NCBI RefSeq assembly: GCF_024679245.1
Contig: NC_090184.1
Span: 12,785,233-12,849,232, forward strand
Length of the DNA stretch: 64,000 bases
Source: Pseudorasbora parva
Taxonomy: Eukaryota; Chordata; Actinopteri; Cypriniformes; Gobionidae
Reading direction: 5' to 3'
How positions within the stretch are numbered: the stretch's first letter is position 1; each line of letters opens with the position of its first letter. The notes below the pieces were generated by a model. That model was given only the letters and a program-made list of their open reading frames with translations, did no database searches and was not told the DNA's origin. A program made the position numbers and the translations under genes. This document shows positions 1 to 11,339 of the stretch, piece by piece.

Positions 1-186
1 ATGTTAACTGGTCAAGTGAGCACACCTCATTATAATTGGGGCTGTTCTCAGATTTAACTAATCATCAGGATTATTAATAGGACTCTTCACCTGAAGTGAC
101 TAATAAACTCCAAACAAATCTCTAGTAAGATTTTTTGGACATCTTGGTTGCATGCTACTATAAGAGCCATGAGCCACAAAGAGCTT

Positions 187-600
187 ACAAAGCATCAACC
201 GGATCTAATGTAGCAACCAACGGGATCTATTGCATCACTTAGATGAGTGCTACAAAAAAGTTTCCAAGGCATTAGATATAAAAGGGTTAAGGACAGCCTT
301 AAACAAGTGGAGAAAGTATGGCACAGTGACATTATCAAGAACAGGGCATCTCTCCAAAATGTATGGAAAGAGAAAATTGGTCAAGAGGCCTACAGCAACA
401 GTTGCAGCTCTTTCTGGCAAGTACATTTGACAAATAGATCCCGTATTATGTCTGGACTGGGCCAGGCTGGCAAGACAAAAGCCATTTCTGACAACAACAA
501 CAAAAACTTGTGCAAAAACATCCAGCTTCCCAAAACCATGTGGTATGCGTGTTATGATCTGATGAGACCAAGAGTGCACTTTTTAGCCAAATTGTTAACC
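187..600 (+). mobile_element. Decayed Tc1/mariner-type transposase fragment
   Basis: The plus strand translates as a degenerate helix-turn-helix region of a Tc1-like transposase: KKVSKALDIKG, then LNKWRKYGTVTLSRTGHLSK, the usual spacing of helix 3, the K-W-x-x-x-G-T motif and a GRPRK-like hook. Only the DNA-binding half is recognisable; no DDE catalytic part and no terminal repeats were seen. Confidence 0.5.
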
Positions 601-1516
601 CTCTATGGTACAGTGTTGCCTCCAGGCAACATAGTCTATTTTAGATTATTTTTAATCAAATGAAACACCAATTTATTGTTCAAACCTATCCCCGGGAAGA
701 AGAACTCAAATACTAATCAATGAAAGTGTAAAAAAAAATTGGTCACATGCACATGCCCACAAGGGTCCATTTTGTGTCCTGTTTCAGTAATGTGCACAGG
801 TCACATGGCTCCATATTTTCTCCAATGAAAACGGCATTTTACACTAATTTCCTGTCAAGATAATCACCCACAAATATATGAGTCACCTTCACTGGTTAGT
901 AAAGAAGTATTTTCAAGAACTTTACATCATATATAATCAAATGTTTTAGAGTAAACAACAAAAACTGTGTGTTGCCTCAAGGCAACATTGTACCATAATG
1001 GAATCACGTAAGGCCATAGCAGACACACTAGGGTGGATACAAATACAGCATATTTGTAAGGAAAAGAGTTAGAATTCTGTGAATATATTAGCATTTCTTG
1101 CACAATATTGTAATGCATGTATAAAAATAGTAATACACATACTATAACTGCATATATTATGATCTGCACATTTTCTATAGCACTCAAAACAGGTATAAAA
1201 CACAACTGATGAGAGTGAGGATGAGGTGTCATGTGGTGACATGATGCGGCCATATTGACAATCCGGCAGGGAGAGAGTGAGGTTGAGATCGAAGATGGAG
1301 ATGAGGATGAGGATGAAGATGGATATGATAATTTGATATGATAACTTGATGTGATGGCTTGATGTAATGGTTTGGTAATACTTGTGTTCCACGATGGTAC
1401 AATGTTGCCTGAGAGCAACAGCTGAATTTGAAATGTTACTTTTTATGAAATATGAAATTTGTAATAAATTATAAACTGGAAAAATGTGTTTGTTCAGGTC
1501 TCTGGTTAAAGAAATA

Positions 1517-1911
1517 CACTGTAAAAAATTATTGTTGGTTTTTGTTGGTTTAACTTTAAAAAGTAAGTAACCTGGTTGCCTTAAAATTTTGAGTTTATTG
1601 AAATTAAAAATTTGAGTTGATATAATGAAGGACATTTGTTTAATAAATACAAACTCAAAACATTATTGTATCTAAACCACATAAAAAAAATTAATAAATC
1701 ATGAAAATAGCACTATTTGGCATGTTTCACTGCGTTATCAGAAATAAAACACACACAATTACCCAATATGCTTACAAAATCTTTTAATAATATTTTAATA
1801 AAAGAGGTCGAATCCCAAAAAATGTTCATTGTATTAACTCAAAAATTTAATTTCAATTAACTCAATTTTAAGGCAACAGGTAACTTTTTTTCTAAATAAT
1901 TTTTTACAGTG
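1517..1911. mobile_element. 395-bp MITE with long inverted repeats and TA target duplication
   Basis: The ends are CACTGTAAAAAATTATT and its reverse complement, and the two arms stay complementary for roughly 100 bp (both contain the TTGCCTTAAAATT...GAGTT block). The dinucleotide TA flanks each end. This is the signature of a non-autonomous Tc1/mariner-type element. No open reading frame inside. Confidence 0.75.
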
Positions 1912-1978
1912 TAGATTTTTTTCAATATATATATATTTATTTATTTTTTTTTTTTACATGAAAACGTAAAATGTTTAA

Positions 1979-4511
1979 AAGGTTACTTCACCGCTTTTTC
2001 ATATTAAACTATGTTATTCCCTTAACTAAAACGAGTTGATACATACCTCTCTCGTCTCAGTGCATGCACTTAATCTCTCTGACGCGCGGTGATAATCTGA
2101 TAGCATTTAGCTTAGCCCACTAAGCCCAGTTCATTCACTATGGAACCAAACAGAGATCAAGTTAGAAGTACCAAACACCTCCATCTTTTCCCTATTTAAA
2201 TACAGTTACATGAATAGTTGAGCGATCAAGTATGGTGACCAGTGTTGCCACAGTTACTTTGAAAAAGTAATCTGATTACTGATTACTGATTACTCCTTTA
2301 AAAAGTAACTTAGTTACTTTACAGATTACTTGATTTTAAAAGTAACTAAGTTAGATTACAAGTTACTTTATTAGTTACATTCAGGAGTTGCCGACAACAC
2401 AGGCCTGCCGCCTCAAAATAGAAATGACAACCGTTTTTGGCAACACACTTTATTGCATTTATGGCAGAGCCTGACGGCCCCGACTTTTTTACGCCCCTTT
2501 TTTTAGGCTTCTCCTTCGTTTTATATTTATTTTAATAATTAAAAGGAACAATGAGATGTGCTGGTGGAAACGACATTAGACCATGATAGCTTGCGCCACT
2601 GTCAAGATATGGCTCGCGCAGGGTTAAAGATCCGTTTCTTCAGCGCAGCTGCTAGAGTTATGGCCTTTTTACAACTGGTTCCTTCATTCGTTTTCTCTGA
2701 CCAGGTATCTATCTGATTGCGAAATGACCAGGAGTAGGCCTAAATGCCTTCTGAGAGTCTTTCGAGACGTATTTAATTCTGATCACTCAAACAAACCGAT
2801 TCAGAAGGTGCATGAAAGCATTTCAAACTAAACCGGACAAATGTAAATATATCTGGTTGTTTAAACCACATGTGTAAATTTTACTCCTGGCAAATAATTT
2901 AGAAATAAATGTGTGAGAGCGTGTTATGGTGTAGTCAGATAGATATGACGGTGCTACTGCAACATCGCTGCAAATGAGTAAAGCAAGCCAACGCAAATGG
3001 CCGTTAATGAAACTTTAAAATAAGTCACACAAAACACAATCATCTTTAATATAAATAAATGAGACTAATGATCTTACCAGTGCTTAGGTCGCTCTCTCTC
3101 ATATTGCGATCTTTGAATTTGAAATGAGCTGCTGAATAAAATGCTAGAATCTTTTGCTTTGATGTGAACTCCGTTTAATGAGCATATACCGCGGGAATTG
3201 AAGATCGGATTTATATTAATTTTGCTGAAGTCTAAGGTAGGCTATAAGACAACCTGCATGTCCTTTTTTTTTTTTTTAGATTGTGTAGCCCGTTTCGTTG
3301 TTTTGAGCGCCGTTGCGAGCAATAGGCTAATCTATCAGCCTGCCTCAGCTCGTCAAAAATGCATTTGTGGTGGTATAATAACTAGCCTACTTTGTTTTTA
3401 ATGTCAAAGTGGTTATATTTCGTTTCATTTCTTTATTGAGTTCATTTAGAAAAATGTTTAGAGCAATTTTTGTTTGTTAAATTAAAGTTTACATTTTTTT
3501 ATGTGACGACCCAGTGAGTTAACCGCATGTTTAATAGCCTAGTCTCTCAAACCAACTCTTGAATTGTCTTGCCTATATAAACTTTAATTTAACAAACAAA
3601 AAATTGCTCTGAACATTTTTCTAAATTAGGATAATAAAAAAAACGAAACGAAAAATAACTACTTTGACATTAAAAACAAAACTGAACAATTTTAATGGCT
3701 GCAACAATGTAAAAAGTAAAATAAATAAATAAAAAACACGGGCTCCAGCCAGACTCGGGCTGAGAATTTTGATAAGCTGTCAGTTTTTACAAAGGAAAAT
3801 GACTAAAATAGTAACTCACAGTGACTTGGATAAGTAACTTTAATCTGATTACTGGTTTGGAAATAGTAACGCGTTAGATTACTCGTTACTGGAAAAAAGT
3901 AGTCAGATTAGAGTAACGCGTTACTATGTAACGCGTTACTGGCATCACTGATGGTGACAAAATAAAATGTGGTACTTCTCTAATCGGATTAAAAAGGAGA
4001 ACTATAAATGTATGGCGGATTAGCACTTCTGAGAGTACTTCGGCTCGGCGCAGTAAAAAGTCCCGGCCGAAACATCTTTCCTCACACCTCCCCCTCACTC
4101 TCTCATTTCTGTCAATAGGGAGATGTGAGGGAAGAGGTTTCGGCCGGGACTTTTTACTGCGCCGAGCTGAAGTACTCTCAGAAGTGCTATTCCGCCATAC
4201 ATTATAGTTCTCCTTTTTAATCCGATTAGAAACGTGCCACGTTTTATTTTGTCACCATACTTGATCGTTCAACTATTCGTGTAACTGTATTTAAATAGGG
4301 GAAACGTGGAGGTGTTTGGTACTTCTAACTTGATCTCTGTTTGGTTCCATAGTGAATGAACTGGGCTTAGGGAGCTAAGCTAAGTGCTATCAGATCGTCA
4401 CTGCGTGTCAGAAAGATTAAAAGCACGCACTGAGACGAGAGAGGTATGTATCAACTTGTTTAAGTTAAGGGAATAACATAGTTTAATATGAAAAGGCAGT
4501 GAAGTATCCCT
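1979..4511. mobile_element. TTAA-flanked foldback transposon, interrupted by a hAT
   Basis: The left end AAGGTTACTTCACCGC (1979) and right end GCAGTGAAGTATCCCT (to 4511) are inverted copies, each flanked outside by TTAA (1975-1978; 4512-4515). Without the nested 1.7-kb insert the element is about 0.8 kb and is almost entirely one palindrome centred near 4110: arms 1979-2239 plus 3959-4090 against 4125-4511. TTAA duplications are typical of piggyBac and Kolobok transposons; the family is not assigned. A half copy lies at 58490-58776. Confidence 0.8.
2240..3950. mobile_element. 1711-bp non-autonomous hAT element nested in the foldback
   Basis: Terminal inverted repeats CAGTGTTGCC and GGCATCACTG, flanked by the perfect 8-bp duplication ATGGTGAC (2232-2239 and 3951-3958). 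An 8-bp duplication plus CAGTG...TGCC ends is diagnostic for hAT. Subterminal regions are rich in GTTACT/GTAACGCG motifs in both orientations, as expected for transposase-binding repeats. An internal inverted pair (about 3425-3500 and 3570-3690) is also present. No transposase frame remains. Confidence 0.85.
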
Positions 4512-5260
4512 TTAAATTTGTCCGTTGTGGTACAATGTTGCCTTGAGGCAACAAACTTTTAAAAAATAAATAAAAAATAAAATTATGAATTTTTGTATTG
4601 CTATTGTTAACATGTCCTATTTTAAGCAGGAAAAACACTACAAATTTTTTTTTCCTCATTGAAATCATATTGCGTACCATAGTATGTTTAGAGCAAAAAC
4701 AACACAGCACATCAGCAAAAAAACAACAACAACAAGCATGATGGTGACAGCATCAATTGGGGTTGTTTTTCTTTTCAGCTGGAACAAGGATTATAGTGAA
4801 GGTGAAGAGGAAATCATGAATAGCTCCAACTATCAGTCAGCTTTGGCATCTACTAGAAAAACAAAGGCCTAAGTGAAATTATTCCCAAGTCAAGATGTGC
4901 CAAGAATCAAACAGCCTGTGTGCTGTAATAAAGTTAAAGGGTGCTTCACCTAGTCCAAGACTGTGCACTTTTTTAAAAAAAAATCTCTCTCTGAAATGTG
5001 TAACTTTGTTTTTTCAGTGGCATTGCATAGGTTGTAATTTTTACATTAGAGGTGTAGACTTTTTGATATCCACTTTACACTACTGTTAAAAAATGTAGGA
5101 TCAGTAAGATTTATAATAAAAAAAAAAAATTTGATCAAATAAATGCTGCCTTTGTGGGAATACGAGCTACATCCTTGAAAATCATTCAACCAAAACTTTG
5201 CAGTCTTTGCAAACTTACATCCAATATTTGGTAAATTATATCAAACATAAAACAATATAC

Positions 5261-5344
5261 CTGCCACAGAGGAAAAAGATGATCCAATTCCCTGCAATGA
5301 GCGGGCAAAAAACAGCAGTGCATATGTTCCTGAGAAGGCAAACA
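5261..5344 (-). CDS. slc18a1: slc18a-like coding exon 4
   Basis: 84-bp exon (acceptor CCATAG, donor GTATATT) encoding [20 protein letters not shown] then GSSFSSVAG. It is separated from exon 3 by a 1.75-kb intron containing a LINE fragment and a 415-bp insertion. It is the last slc18a exon recognised in the window. Confidence 0.9.
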
Positions 5345-8090
5345 CTATGGAGAGAGCATTCAAAGTCAGAGTCTACCTCATTTCAATTGTAGTTTGCACT
5401 AGCCATATAAAATGAAACCATGTAAACCACGTCAACAAACAACATTTGGAAATTCTTACTCAGTGGCTCACAGTAGTGTAGCCTACTTCAAACATCTTTA
5501 TGAGCAATAATTTTTTATATTGTTGCCCCAACATAGTTCACAATAATGTTAATATTCAAATGTTTGTTTTTAATAAATGTAAAAGTGTTAAAAGGCTGCA
5601 ATTTAATTAATGTCAGAGCTGAAATGTTTTTTTTAATAGCATTTCATTTTCTTATGGATTTTGTTTTTTTACACAAGCTTAACATAAACCAATAAAGGCC
5701 TACTGTAACTATCCAAGGTTGTTAATCAATAATATACATGTTTGTGAAATGGTTGGTTCACCCAAAAATGAAAACGATCCCCTCAAGTCATCCTGGGTGT
5801 ATGTGACACTCTTCTTTCAGACAAATACAATCGGAGTTATATTTTAAAAAGTTCTGGCTAATCCTAGCTTTATAATGCCAGTGACTGTTGGTCTGAGCAT
5901 ATATGACTGTACGCTCATCAGACGTAGGGTAAGCATTTTGAACTTCGAAAAGCACTATACATTTTCTGTAAGTTGAATACAGAAAGCGGTCAACCGGAAG
6001 CTAGGGATAATTTAAAAATAGGGGTAGTTTTCTTGCACAAACGCATTGAAGTAGTATAAATAGAGTTTGGGCAGAGTTCACACGGAAAATTCCTAGAAGA
6101 AATGTACTTCAAATGCCCAGGGGATGCAGTTAATTAATGTTGAAGACTTCTGTCACAGCTTTTCTGCTAACAGACTCTGATTTGGTTATATGGATGTTAT
6201 GTACTATAGATGCATGCAAGTATAATTGAAGTAACATTAATAATATGAATTAAAATACCTTAAAATTATGATGTAGTGACAGATTTTTTTCTTCTGTTTT
6301 GTGCCATATATATCCGTGCCAAATGGATTATTGCAAAAGAAAAGAAAAATGTTGGGTGGGGACTTGATTGTAAGATAGGGGCAGGGTTTAAGTAAACTAA
6401 ATTATAGGAAAGAAAATTGTCATCTCACAGAAAGATACAGAACAGTTAGTTCATGTGTTAATGACCTCAGGGCTAGATTACTGTAATGCTCTACTAGGTG
6501 GTTGCCCTGCACGCTTAATAAACAAACTCCAGCTAGTGCAAAATGCAGCCGCTATAGTTCTTACTAGAACCATAAAGTATGTAGCCTGGATGCCAGCCAA
6601 ACTTAGCCCCGCCCACAAATTTTTTAGGTTTTCCCAAATTTCCAGCCTGATTTCAGCGCGTGTGCAGACAGGGTTGCCAAGTTTTTACAACAAAACACGC
6701 CAACTACTAGCTTCTCCAGGGGTTCTCCGGGGGGGAGGTTGCCTGCTAAAATTCGCACTCATGGGTCTATATATCACATAATAGTCGCTTCAACCCGCGG
6801 AAAAAACGCGGACTTGGCAACACAGTGCAGTTGAGCTCTGTTGACTTTTGACAATGTGTCGCTTCGTTGTTCTGATTGGTTGTAGGTCTATCCGATTGAT
6901 GTCTTTCCTGGTTCGGTTGAAACGCCTCATAATCACAGCCCAATGGAGCAGTTTCAGACTCATATTCTGACTAGAATTGAGTATGACGTCAGGCTATAAA
7001 GTATGACCATATTACCCCGGTTCTTTCTGTTCATGATCCTGGGCCTGAGAAACATTGCACCACCTGTTATAATTTATAACTTGCATAATATAACTTACTT
7101 ATTGTGGAGACAAACATGATGATAAACCCAGCAAACATTGGTATGTGATATCCAATCCTATAAAAAGGCAAGTGTCAGAAGTCAGATTAATTAATTAATT
7201 CAGTACCCTATTATAATAACTTCAGATAAATAACAGTCACTTAGATGATCTGCTCTAAACAGTCACTTGAGATGATCTGATCATGTGATGTATGTACCTG
7301 TTAGTGAGTGGGCCTACAAATGGGTTGACCATGAGTTGCACCAGGGCTTTGGAAGCAAACAGCAGCCCAACCCTCACATTCTCCTCATCCAAAAACTCAC
7401 TGTCCTCTTTACAGCCATGTTGGTCAGCAGAACTTCCGTTGACCCCTAAACTTCCATTAGTGCTTTGTTCACTGGAGGAGATTCTGATGTTGGCAGTGGT
7501 GACTGTGATGGTGTAGGCAGTGTTGTCATACAGAGAGAAGATGGAGGTATAGGTGGGCTTAGCCTCAGAGGGGGTAGCAGACAGGTTCTCTTGTGTCTGG
7601 TGCTCCATGGCATATAGGAAGGTTGGGATGATGGGAACTGGGGAGAATGAGAGGTGACGTGAGGATGGGTGGAGGAAGTGCGTGTTTGCAAAATAGCCCT
7701 CCCCTACGTCTGCTGCTATCTGTTTTTTTTTTTTTTTTTTTTGGTAGAGGTCAAGCCGATGCAAGCAGGTAAATGTCATGGGCTTGTTGAGTGCAGTCGC
7801 TTATCCAACAAACACTTATCCTGTTTTACATGTCCTCTAATGTTTTGACTTTTTGCATATACAGAATAGACTCAGAGGGAAACTAATGATGTGTTTGTTC
7901 AAAAGTATGTTGGCAGCAAATCCCTTCTTCCATGAGCCAACATCTATTATTTGTTTAGTATGGCTTTTTACTTACCAACAACTGTTAGTAGCATGTTATC
8001 CAGTAGCAGGGCTACACACACAACTACAAGCACCAGACGAGAAGAGCCCCTGCTCTCCCTGATCTTGTCCATAGGGTTCAGCATAGCCAT
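5261..8090 (-). CDS. slc18a1: Vesicular monoamine transporter (SLC18A family, VMAT1-like), 5' part of gene
   Basis: Proton-coupled antiporter of the major facilitator superfamily that loads monoamines into secretory vesicles. Four consecutive coding exons are visible on the minus strand (8090-7976, 7637-7298, 7157-7099, 5344-5261) and their phases join without a break, giving about 199 residues. They cover a short cytosolic N-terminus, membrane segment 1 ([17 protein letters not shown]), a long luminal loop with three N-glycosylation sequons (NLS, NGS, NGS), and the following membrane segments with [30 protein letters not shown] and [16 protein letters not shown]. The residues [13 protein letters not shown] and SSFSSVAG agree with VMAT1 rather than VMAT2, but orthology is inferred by eye. 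The remaining exons (about the last 60% of a ~520-aa protein) were not found in 1-5260 and should lie beyond base 1. No stop or frameshift was seen, so the gene looks functional. An LTR fragment lies just upstream. Confidence 0.9.
5745..6020. repeat. Interspersed DNA-transposon end (GGTTCACCCAAAAATGAAAA type)
   Basis: A block beginning GGTTCACCCAAAAATGAAAA with downstream TCACTCT-like text resembles the inverted terminal sequence of a very abundant cyprinid DNA element. Only one end is clear, so the borders are approximate. Confidence 0.35.
6455..7075 (+). pseudogene. LINE reverse-transcriptase 3' fragment, split by a 415-bp insertion
   Basis: Plus-strand translation gives [20 protein letters not shown] then [18 protein letters not shown], the conserved tail of a non-LTR reverse transcriptase. 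It is interrupted at 6581 and resumes at 6997 with [10 protein letters not shown], so removing the insert restores the frame. 5' truncated; ends before slc18a exon 3. Confidence 0.7.
6582..6996. mobile_element. 415-bp element with 9-bp target duplication inside the LINE
   Basis: Begins TAGCCTGGATGCC and ends ACGTCAGGCTA (short inverted ends TAGCCTG). It is flanked by identical TAAAGTATG (6573-6581 and 6997-7005). A 9-bp duplication suggests a Mutator-like element; the class is an inference. The interior is CG-richer than its surroundings and has no convincing gene. Confidence 0.7.
7099..7157 (-). CDS. slc18a1: slc18a-like coding exon 3
   Basis: 59-bp exon (acceptor TATAG, donor GTAAGTT) encoding [19 protein letters not shown]. 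Phase 2 in and phase 1 out match the neighbouring exons exactly. It lies about 100 bp past the end of a LINE fragment. Confidence 0.9.
7298..7637 (-). CDS. slc18a1: slc18a-like coding exon 2 (luminal loop)
   Basis: 340-bp exon with acceptor CCCCAG at 7638 side and donor GTACAT at 7297 side. It encodes the start of the first luminal loop ([16 protein letters not shown]), the variable glycosylated region ([29 protein letters not shown]) and the next membrane segment ending PFVGPLTNR. The best conserved block is [15 protein letters not shown]. Confidence 0.92.
7976..8090 (-). CDS. slc18a1: slc18a-like coding exon 1
   Basis: Starts at ATG 8090 ([18 protein letters not shown]) and ends before donor GTAAGT at 7975, leaving phase 1. 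An AG acceptor-like CAG sits at 8096-8098, so a 5'UTR intron may precede it and the exon may begin at 8095. ATGs at codons 1, 3 and 7 are all possible starts; the first is chosen because it is the most upstream within the exon. Confidence 0.85.
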
Positions 8091-8229
8091 AATACCTGTC
8101 ACTGGACACACAATTATGAGTCAAATTAGCACAGCAAGTATTTTCAAAATCATTAATTGTATACTAGCAATGATGACCTCATATTAATTTAGAGAGCTAC
8201 AACATGCAATGTTTGTAGCCTACTGGTTG

Positions 8230-8770
8230 TCGAACGAGAGACGTGGGAGGAGCGAGTGAGACCGGTACGTGATTGAAAATGAGCATCACCTGCGAACCAC
8301 ACCGGTCCCGAGTCCTCATGAGAGAGCTGGCAGGCCATAACTTGTTATGGACGAGCGACACCAGTGAAGGACGAGAGAGGAACGGGCCTGGACTCTTTAT
8401 GTAATTGTTTATGTTTTAGGGCAGTCCTTGAGGGGCTGCCCGCATTACTTTCGTTTTGTTTGTTTGTTTATTTGATTAAAGTGTTTTAAATGTTCGCTGG
8501 TTCCTGCCTCCTTCTTCCCATAACAACGAACTGTGTTACATTGGTGCCAAAAACCCGAGAGGAAGGAGGAACATGCTGTCGGAGAGCCCTCGCTGCTGAG
8601 GGGAGTCGCGGTGCTGAGGAAATCGGGCGGCGCGGATGAGAGAAGACCGCGAGTGTCTGCTGGAGGCGATGGTAGCTACTGGAGCGAGTGAAGATCGGTG
8701 GGGAGAGCTCTGTGCTCCTGAAATCTAAGGGAAGATTGTGGGTGATGATGAGTGGTACTTGGATGTTCAG
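8230..8770 (+). mobile_element. LTR-retrotransposon fragment: 3' part of an LTR plus primer-binding site and leader
   Basis: A GC-rich stretch ends in a U5-like CTGTGTTACA (to 8540). It is followed at once by TTGGTGCCAAAAACCCGAGA, the form of a tRNA primer-binding site, then a purine-rich leader. A GATTAAA just upstream may be the LTR polyadenylation signal. The 5' end of the LTR and all gag/pol are missing. It sits about 140 bp upstream of slc18a coding exon 1, in the opposite orientation. Confidence 0.55.
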
Positions 8771-11195
8771 AAATAGCCTAAAAGTGAGAACTACGGGCTA
8801 TACTTGATTCAGCTGACTCAAATTTTGGATAATTCGCTTCTTCACTTCAATCTAACATTCAACAGGGGGATTCAAAAGATTCATTGTAACGATAGGTCTC
8901 TATTCAGTGTTCTGGGATGTCTTAAAGATATGTTAAGTCTTGATAAGCTCTTTCGACAGGGCAGGAGTTACTTGCTGTGTGATTGAGTTTCAACAATATG
9001 ATTACCGCTGCTGTAGGGCACCTGATGAACAGCATCGGTTTCAAAACACTCCCTTTATCGTTGACTGTCAATGTCTTCTCAGTTTTGCCCTTGGCAAAAT
9101 GAACAGTAGCTAATTAGTGATTGGTTACGATGTCTTGTGTCGAACGCTAACGCTCTTCAAAAATGGTTAGACTAGCCTACTTTTTTTTCTTTCATAAAAC
9201 AAATTTATAATTTTAATTTAAGTATTGTAATACATCTTAAAATAAATGCTTTTCTTTTGAATGTTATATTAATCAAAGAATCCTAAAAAAAATAGTTTCG
9301 ACAAAAATGTTAAGCAGCACAACTGTTTAATATTTATGTTTCTTGCGCCGCTAATCAGCATCTTAAAATGATTTTGACAGTTAAAACTGTGTAATGATGC
9401 TGAAAATGCAGCTTTGCCATTGCAAGAATAAATTGCATAATGAAATAAGTTCCCTTTTTTTCAACACTAATATTTTACAATATTACTGTTGTGGTGTAGT
9501 TTTGGTCAAATAAATGGTGAACTACTATGTTCCTGTTCACAGGCATAAGCACATAAAGAGCAGATCCACAAGTCAACACCTGTGTCAATACTTGTTAACT
9601 GAGATTATGTTGTTTACAACATTAGCCACATTACTGTTCCACATTATTACCATTTTGTGATTCCAAACTTTCAACACTTCTTAAAGAGAGTGGTTTCTAT
9701 GTGTTTTAACTTGACTATTACCTATTAGTACAAAGACAATCCATAACAAATGGATAACAAAACAAACATTTTCTGATACTGAACAAAATATTAACAACAT
9801 GAGACATGGACATCCATCCTAAAACACAATTAAACATAAAACATATAATCCTCTGGTCACTGCCTTATATAAATTATATATCGTAATCATTACTTTTAAA
9901 GTTAGTTTTACCTTTGGATGCATTCTCCTCCAGCGCAGGAGTGTATTCAGTGCAGGTGTGCGTGATGTAGGGGTCAGTTTTTTGGATTTGTGGGTGTTGC
10001 GAAAGGAGGGGAGGTGGCTGTGTCCACTGTGATTTGTTGAGGAAAATATACAGACATATACATGTACATGCGCACGCACACACAAACTCTGCGTCATAAC
10101 AAGTAATTGTGTGCATCTGCTGTTCTATATTGGGTAAGGTGAACGACCTACAGGGTTCTTTTCATCACAATGAGCCTTTATCTGTGATCTCTCATCCAGC
10201 CTCAACACACACAATCAACAGCCGCTGCTACTTTTCACTTTTAAATACTGCAAGTTAGGTTTACAACAGCGACCTAAATGTTGAAATATGAAACCAACAG
10301 TGATTATTAATTATTTGCCACACAAAGGTCTTCACAATAATATCAAAACTCTGTATATGTAATAGAGTGACAATACATTTCCTGTTACAGATCCATTGTA
10401 ACCTGGGTCAGTTTAATTTCCTGTGTAATGGTAATCTGTTCAGCCACTGAACATCTATGGAAAATGTTAAATGACTCAACGGATTTCACCTTTGCCCTAT
10501 GCCATCTTTCAAATATCTCAACACACACACACACTTGTTTTTATATCGTAGACTTTCCATAGACATAATGATTTGTATACTGTACTAACTGTATATTCTG
10601 TAATTCTACCCCTAAGCCTTTTCATCACAGAAATCTTTCCACGTTTTCAAAAACCATTAGTATGTTATAAGCTGTAGCTTTGTAGCTTCAGGTTGTATTG
10701 TTTTTGTGGGAACATTTGGTCCTTACAATGTAGGTTAAACAATATCTCACACACACAATCAGGGTTATTAACTAAAACCATACAAATTTAAGAACATTTA
10801 GTGAAATTAAATAAAATGTAACTTTTTCAGCTAGTTAGCATTTCTAATTTGTGTTTAGTTTAAGTTGAAGTAATATAATAACTAAAACTAAATAAACTAA
10901 CAACTAATAACAATGACATGAATAAGCGTGATGAATATGCTTATGCTTAAGGCCTTGGAGTTTGCTGCTGCTCTGTTTATCTGAACATGGCTTGCTTTTG
11001 TAAATCAGCCTGAGGGTTTGAAGATGGATGGGTGATCTTCCAGCACCTGCCCTATGTTCAGCACGCACACACATTTGGTCCCCATAATATAAAAACCCAA
11101 TACACACATTCAGACAAAATTTATCATTATACCAGTTCTGTCAGGAATCATTTAATATATTGAAAGGATTTTTTTGTATGTGTATACACACACAC
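8771..11195. other. Intergenic sequence without recognised genes
   Basis: AT-rich DNA upstream of slc18a. Short reading frames on both strands show no family resemblance or splice structure. A short (CA)n occurs near 10521-10533. Nothing else was recognised. Confidence 0.5.

Positions 11196-11339
<144 letters not shown>

Larger units (their letters stand above)
1..5260. other. slc18a intron or downstream region, no exon recognised
   Basis: AT-rich non-coding DNA holding a decayed Tc1-like fragment (187-600), a TA-flanked MITE (1517-1911), a large TTAA-flanked foldback element (1979-4511) carrying a nested hAT, and four copies of a short palindrome. I looked for the next VMAT exon on the minus strand and did not find it. 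Confidence 0.6.

Noticed and set aside
927..1635. Minus-strand frames of 163 and 188 codons
   Set aside because: Ser-rich translation of a low-complexity GATGAG region plus MITE sequence; no motif.
4684..4872. Possible exon (acceptor TTTTCAG, then WNKDYSEGEEEIMNSSNYQS)
   Set aside because: Protein-like composition, but no donor, no partner exon on the plus strand and no recognised family.
7292..7516. Plus-strand frames at 7292-7516 and 7951-8187
   Set aside because: Antisense shadows of slc18a exons, which have splice sites and family motifs on the minus strand.
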